Positions 7,041-10,382 of a stretch of 10,382 nt of DNA are shown here, piece by piece (the stretch's first letter is position 1; the number at the start of each line of letters is the position of its first letter). This DNA comes from Rikenellaceae bacterium (lineage in GTDB: Bacteria > Bacteroidota > Bacteroidia > Bacteroidales > Rikenellaceae), in contig JAITVB010000031.1 of the NCBI GenBank assembly GCA_031286025.1, forward strand, positions 1-10,382. Reading direction: 5' to 3'. Under the pieces are notes generated by a model. It made no database searches. It worked only from the letters and a program-made list of their open reading frames with translations, and was not told where the DNA came from. The position numbers and the translations under genes were made by a program.

Positions 7041-7622
7041 CTATTGCATCAACGCGCAGACGGGCGGGTCGGCCAGACACTCTTTGTAGGAGAGGATGGG
7101 GCCCGTAGCAGTGCTTTTGCTCTTGGGGTTGGGGTCGTTCCAAGGGTAAAACCCGGGTTCGTTATCGAGATTGAAGAGCATCGTTTCGCTCCGCCAACGA
7201 TAATCGATATCGACCGTGTCCCTTTTCATCGCGGCATAATACCCCGATACGTCGATCGGACTGTGGTCGACCCAGATGATATAATTCCCGTCGGGAATAT
7301 CCTTGAATTCATTGGATCCGGTGCTGGAAATATATTTAGCGGGGGCCGTCGTCCCGTCCTCGAACATGATGGTGTGGGTCGCCTTGACCAGGGCGTAGTA
7401 ACTGACCGGGATATCGACGTCCTTTCCCGGATCCTCGAACAGGTAGACGTTGGAGGGCATGGCGATCCGGTTGCCGGGGTAATTCGACTTGGTCCACCAC
7501 ACGTTTACATAAAAATCCTGTTTGGTCGGCACGGGTTCCTTTTTGGGCCCGTCTTTTTTGCAGGCCGTTGCGGTGACCATGAGCAAGGCCAGAGCGGCCG
7601 AAAGAAATCTTTTCATTCTCAT
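7041..7622 (-). CDS. Putative lipoprotein of unknown function
   Basis: I do not recognise the family. The 193-residue product starts with a lipoprotein-type signal: MRMKR, a hydrophobic stretch FLSAALALLMVTATA (6-20), then Cys21 followed by KKDG. The -3 residue is Ala18, a weaker lipobox than the usual Leu, but small residues at -1 and the charged KKD after Cys fit. A spacer rich in Lys/Pro (22-34) leads to a predicted beta-rich, aromatic domain with many Tyr/Trp and the phrase FKDIPDGNYIIWVDHSP (106-122), resembling the lines of small surface-exposed beta-sandwich lipoproteins. Two Cys near the end (182 and 189) could pair. ATG at 7622 or the next ATG at 7616 are both possible starts. It has its own putative promoter, stands alone, and shares the downstream hairpin with sppA. 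Outer-membrane location is an inference. Confidence 0.75.
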   Translation of the reverse strand: MRMKRFLSAALALLMVTATACKKDGPKKEPVPTKQDFYVNVWWTKSNYPGNRIAMPSNVYLFEDPGKDVDIPVSYYALVKATHTIMFEDGTTAPAKYISSTGSNEFKDIPDGNYIIWVDHSPIDVSGYYAAMKRDTVDIDYRWRSETMLFNLDNEPGFYPWNDPNPKSKSTATGPILSYKECLADPPVCALMQ

Positions 7623-7689
7623 CAGGTTATATTCGACAGATGCACGGGGAGCCCAAAACGCTGCATATCCGGTTACCGTCCCTGTCGGA

Positions 7690-7721
7690 CAAAATTAGGC
7701 AATATCGACGATAATCGCAAC
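7690..7721 (-). promoter_or_regulatory. Putative promoter of the lipoprotein gene
   Basis: On the minus strand, TAATTTTG (7690-7697) is an exact TAnnTTTG match, and GTTG (7718-7721) is a three-of-four match to TTTG with a 20-base spacer. The -7 box is identical in sequence to that of lpxC-fabZ. It predicts transcription starting near 7684 and a leader of about 60 bases before the ATG at 7622. Confidence 0.5.
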
Positions 7722-7757
7722 ATCGAAATGCAACCGGCCAACGGTTTGTTACATTGT

Positions 7758-7796
7758 CGGCCGGCAATCTTCCCACTGGGGAAAGGCTGCCGGCCG
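7758..7796 (-). terminator. GC-rich hairpin downstream of nrdJ, possible terminator
   Basis: CGGCCGGCA (7758-7766) pairs perfectly with TGCCGGCCG (7788-7796). The intervening bases extend the stem imperfectly (CTT and CCC against AAG and GGG). It lies 37 bases past the nrdJ stop and before the lipoprotein promoter, a natural place to end the nrdJ transcript. There is no T-run after it on the minus strand, so it may be a hairpin that stabilises the 3' end or acts with Rho rather than a classical intrinsic terminator. Apart from this hairpin and the lipoprotein promoter, the 210 bases between the two genes show nothing else. Confidence 0.5.
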
Positions 7797-7832
7797 GCTC
7801 GCAACACAACTTTTTCTTATCGCGTTTGTTTC

Positions 7833-9035
7833 TTAACCGCACTTGGAGTGGCCACACGAGGTGCATACTAAGCACCCTTCCTGGTAGACAAGGCTCTCTT
7901 GGCCGCACTCGGGGCAAATAAGGTTTTTCGGCTTCGTCCCGTTCGGGATATAACGGTGCAGGGCGCGTTCGACGCCGTTTTTCCACGTGTTGATCGTTTC
8001 GCTGTTCAGGTGCAGGCCCGACACGAGACTGACGATGTCGACGATTGGCATCCCATTGCGCAACACGCCTGAAATCAGTTTGGCATAGTTCCAGAACTCT
8101 TCGCTGAACAAGCGCGAGATGCCCCCGACCGTGTTTGTATAGCCATACTTGTCCTTATACTGAAAATCGTACCGTTTGCTGCCGTCCTCTTCTCTGACCT
8201 TGATGATCGACCCCTTGGTGATGCGCTTGGGGATGAACATCGCGTCCTCTTCGATCTTACCGGTGAAGATTTCGTAAGGGCGGTCGTTGTAAATACCGAC
8301 GAAGGCGATCCAATCCTCGTCGCCGTTCTTGAAACGGACAATGTCGGCATCGAGGGCTTCCGGACGCTTGAGGGGCGGTTTGTAGCCGCCGTCCTCGTTT
8401 TTCTCCTTGTTCGAAACGAGCACGCCCGCGCGTGAACCGTCTCGATAGACGGTCACCCCCTTGCAACCCGATTCCCAGGCCGTACGATACACCTTGTCGA
8501 CGAGTTCCTCGGTCACGCTGTTGGGCAGGTTGACCGTCACCGAGATCGAGTGGTCGACCCACTGTTGGATCGCACCCTGCATCCGCACCTTGCTCACCCA
8601 ATCGATGTCGTTCGAGGTGGCTTTGTAGTAGGGCGATTTTTTGACCAGTTCATCGATCTCGTCGTTGCCCAACTTTTTATGGTCATAGCCGTTGACGGCA
8701 AGCCAGGTGATGAAGTGATGGTGAAAAACGTTGTATTCTTCCCACGAGTCGCCCACCTCGTCGGTGAACGTGACGTTGACCGCCTTGTCGTTCGGGTTGA
8801 CCTTGCGGCGGCGTTTGTAGACGGGCAGGAAGACGGGTTCGATGCCCGAGGTGGTTTGCGACATCAGGCTCGTGGTGCCGGTGGGGGCGATGGTGAGCAT
8901 CGCGATATTGCGACGGCCGGCTTTCGACATCTCTTTGTAGAGGACGGGATCGGCAGCCTTGATACGCCTGATCATCGGGTTTGCGGCCTCTTTTCGGGTA
9001 TTGTATAGCGGGAAGGCGCCACGCTCCTTGGCCAT
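7833..9035 (-). CDS. nrdJ: NrdJ C-terminal part (downstream of the nonsense codon)
   Basis: This 400-residue open part corresponds to codons 448-847 of the full gene. It holds the phosphate-binding motif APTGTTSLMSQTTSGIEP (residues 50-67), the later strands of the RNR barrel (QQWVDHSISVTVNLP, about 205-219, and WESGCKGVTVYRDGSR, 235-250), and a TSCPD-like region (about 285-325). It ends with a cysteine-rich tail with Cys at 374, 377, 388, 391, 394 and 399 (CPECG, CLVCTSCGHSKCG), typical of the zinc-containing NrdJ_Z subgroup, where the tail relays reducing power to the active site. The ATG at 9035 is simply the first Met after the stop; the homologous frame extends 15 codons further, to 9080. 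Nothing visible would drive its independent translation, and alone it lacks the radical-site cysteine. Confidence 0.85.
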   Translation of the reverse strand: MAKERGAFPLYNTRKEAANPMIRRIKAADPVLYKEMSKAGRRNIAMLTIAPTGTTSLMSQTTSGIEPVFLPVYKRRRKVNPNDKAVNVTFTDEVGDSWEEYNVFHHHFITWLAVNGYDHKKLGNDEIDELVKKSPYYKATSNDIDWVSKVRMQGAIQQWVDHSISVTVNLPNSVTEELVDKVYRTAWESGCKGVTVYRDGSRAGVLVSNKEKNEDGGYKPPLKRPEALDADIVRFKNGDEDWIAFVGIYNDRPYEIFTGKIEEDAMFIPKRITKGSIIKVREEDGSKRYDFQYKDKYGYTNTVGGISRLFSEEFWNYAKLISGVLRNGMPIVDIVSLVSGLHLNSETINTWKNGVERALHRYIPNGTKPKNLICPECGQESLVYQEGCLVCTSCGHSKCG

Positions 9036-9080
9036 TTCGACCGAGGCGCGGTAAGCTTCGAGGCACAGCGTTTTCTGGAT

Positions 9081-10376
9081 TTAGACTGAGAAATCAACGG
9101 CCTTGTCCGAACCGTATTGCAGACCAAGGGCAGCCAACATATCGCCTTCGGCCGTGATGCCGAGGCCCGTGCGGCGGCCCTGAAGCGCCTTTGCGCGGAT
9201 ATTTTTCCAGAGATTGTGTTCGACCGAGCGAATGTCGTCCTCTTCGGGGTCTTTAGCGACCTTTTCGATGATCGCTTCGACCTTTTCGAGTTCGAGGTCG
9301 ATGATGTCGTCCATCACGCGCATCGCTTTCCCCACATGCATTTTAAACTTGTCGAAGTTGAAGCAGGCGTTGGGCGTAAAGGGATCGTCCACATAACTGT
9401 AAAGATTGATCGCCAACAGCCGGCAACTGTCGTAGGGACAAAGCGGAATCTCGCCGCAAGGGTTGGTCGACACCGTGCGGAATCCCTCGTCGGCATAGCA
9501 GTCGGGCACCGATTCGCGCAGGATCGTGTCCCAGAACAGCACGCCGGGCTCGGCCGATTTCCAGGCGTTGTGGATGATCTTGTTCCACAGCGCACGGGCA
9601 TCGATCTCTTTGATATACATCGGGTTGTCCGAGTCGATCGGGAATCGTTGGATGTATTTTCCGCCGCCGGCCACCGCGTGCATAAATTCGTCGTCGATCT
9701 TGATCGATACGTTCGCGCCGGTCACTTTCCCTTGCTCGACTTTGGCATTGATAAAGTTCTCGGCATCGGGATGCTTGATCGAAAGCGAAAGCATCAGCGC
9801 CCCCCGGCGGCCATCTTGGGCCACTTCGCGGGTCGAGTTCGAATAACGCTCCATAAAAGGCACGATCCCGGTCGAGGTCAGTGCACTGTTCAACACCGGG
9901 CTGCCTGTCGGGCGGATGTGCGACAAGTCGTGACCCACGCCGCCGCGCCGCTTCATCAGCTGCACCTGTTCTTCGTCGATGCGGATGATGCCGCCGTAGG
10001 AGTCGGCCGGATTGCGGTGGCCGATCACGAAACAGTTCGAGAGCGAGGCGATTTGCAGGTTGTTGCCGATGCCGGTCATCGGGCCTCCCTGTGGAATGAG
10101 GTACCGGAAATCCTTGAGCAGACCATGCACTTCGTTGGCGCTCATCGGATTGGCGTATTTGGCTTCGATACGGGCGATCTCGTTGGCGATGCGCCAGTGC
10201 ATCTGCTCGGGCGAGTTTTCGTAAATCTTGCCCATCGAGTCCTTCAGGGCGTATTTGCTGACCCAGACAGTGGCCGCCAAGTCGTCGCCCTTGAAATAAG
10301 CCTTGGCCTTCTCCACCGCTTCGGTGTAGGGATATTCGGCCAGGTTATCCGGCTTCGAGGAGGATTTTTGAGCCAT
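9081..10376 (-). CDS. nrdJ: NrdJ N-terminal part with the catalytic and specificity region
   Basis: Class II RNR uses adenosylcobalamin to make a thiyl radical and reduces ribonucleotides to deoxyribonucleotides with or without oxygen. These 431 residues hold the N-terminal and first barrel half. Cys115 in SLSNCFV and Cys318 in YDSCRLLAINL are the redox pair. STNPCGEIPL at 303-312 gives the radical cysteine Cys307 with Asn305 and Glu309. GGVGHDLSHIRPTGSPV (145-161) and REVAQDGRRGALML (183-196) are strongly family-like. The protein stops at FSV, before the phosphate-binding PTGT loop and remaining barrel strands, so the fragment should not be active on its own. The ATG at 10376 is 6 bases from the window edge, so the promoter and any cobalamin riboswitch are out of view. 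Confidence 0.9.
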   Translation of the reverse strand: MAQKSSSKPDNLAEYPYTEAVEKAKAYFKGDDLAATVWVSKYALKDSMGKIYENSPEQMHWRIANEIARIEAKYANPMSANEVHGLLKDFRYLIPQGGPMTGIGNNLQIASLSNCFVIGHRNPADSYGGIIRIDEEQVQLMKRRGGVGHDLSHIRPTGSPVLNSALTSTGIVPFMERYSNSTREVAQDGRRGALMLSLSIKHPDAENFINAKVEQGKVTGANVSIKIDDEFMHAVAGGGKYIQRFPIDSDNPMYIKEIDARALWNKIIHNAWKSAEPGVLFWDTILRESVPDCYADEGFRTVSTNPCGEIPLCPYDSCRLLAINLYSYVDDPFTPNACFNFDKFKMHVGKAMRVMDDIIDLELEKVEAIIEKVAKDPEEDDIRSVEHNLWKNIRAKALQGRRTGLGITAEGDMLAALGLQYGSDKAVDFSV

Positions 10377-10382
10377 ATATTA

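Larger units (their letters stand above)
7833..10376 (-). pseudogene. nrdJ: Adenosylcobalamin-dependent ribonucleotide reductase, split by one in-frame TAA
   Basis: The whole locus reads as one class II RNR of 848 codons counting both stops, the usual size for the Bacteroidota enzyme. A TAA at codon 432 (9081-9083) interrupts it. The frame is identical on both sides, and the codons just after the stop (IQKTLCLEAYRASVE, then MAKERGAF) continue the family alignment without loss. So this is a single nonsense substitution, most simply GAA to TAA, rather than an insertion, deletion or rearrangement. Elsewhere in the window TAA ends normal genes (lpxC-fabZ, nth, the TonB-like gene, the cyclo-ligase), so a code change is not supported. 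It could be a recent inactivating mutation, a strain variant, or a sequencing or assembly error. The two open parts are described separately. Confidence 0.8.

Noticed and set aside
6960..7871. 303-residue plus-strand ORF
   Set aside because: Antisense to the lipoprotein and the nrdJ end; it begins inside the terminator, and its product shows no recognisable domain.
9081..9083. An alternative genetic code or selenocysteine-like recoding to explain the nrdJ stop
   Set aside because: The codon is TAA, not TGA, and TAA is the normal stop of several intact genes here; no recoding structure is apparent.

Overview
The window looks like a chromosomal housekeeping segment of a Bacteroidota gut-type bacterium, most plausibly Rikenellaceae/Alistipes-like. 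Three things support this. LpxC and FabZ are fused into one protein. The putative promoters carry the Bacteroidota -7 element (TAnnTTTG, sometimes with a -33 TTTG-like element) rather than sigma70 boxes. Genes generally lack Shine-Dalgarno sequences. The coding regions are fairly GC-rich while the promoter regions are AT-rich. The genus is an inference from protein resemblance; no marker gene proves it.

Layout: (1) 1-1632, minus strand: lipid A genes, the fused lpxC-fabZ followed by the start of lpxA, which runs off the left edge. (2) 1633-1710: a 78-bp divergent promoter region with back-to-back -7 boxes. (3) 1711-4287, plus strand: a tight three-gene unit made of a membrane-anchored TonB-C-like protein, a UPF0104/LPG-synthase-type multispanning membrane protein, and endonuclease III (nth), the last two overlapping. 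(4) 4315-4848, minus: 5-formyltetrahydrofolate cyclo-ligase, convergent with nth. (5) 4849-5129: an AT-rich intergenic region with a perfect 18-bp inverted repeat just upstream of the putative sppA promoter. (6) 5130-6908, plus: sppA (signal peptide peptidase, 67K type), ended by a strong bidirectional hairpin. (7) 7041-7622, minus: an unrecognised small putative lipoprotein with its own promoter. (8) 7833-10376, minus: an adenosylcobalamin-dependent (class II) ribonucleotide reductase gene, nrdJ, interrupted by a single in-frame TAA at 9081-9083.

Most of the window is ordinary envelope biogenesis, DNA repair, folate and nucleotide metabolism. I see no defence system, mobile element, CRISPR array, tRNA or rRNA. 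The two points most worth a second look are the clean nonsense codon that splits nrdJ between its catalytic half and its C-terminal half, and the long perfect palindrome beside the sppA promoter. I found no convincing new multi-gene system.
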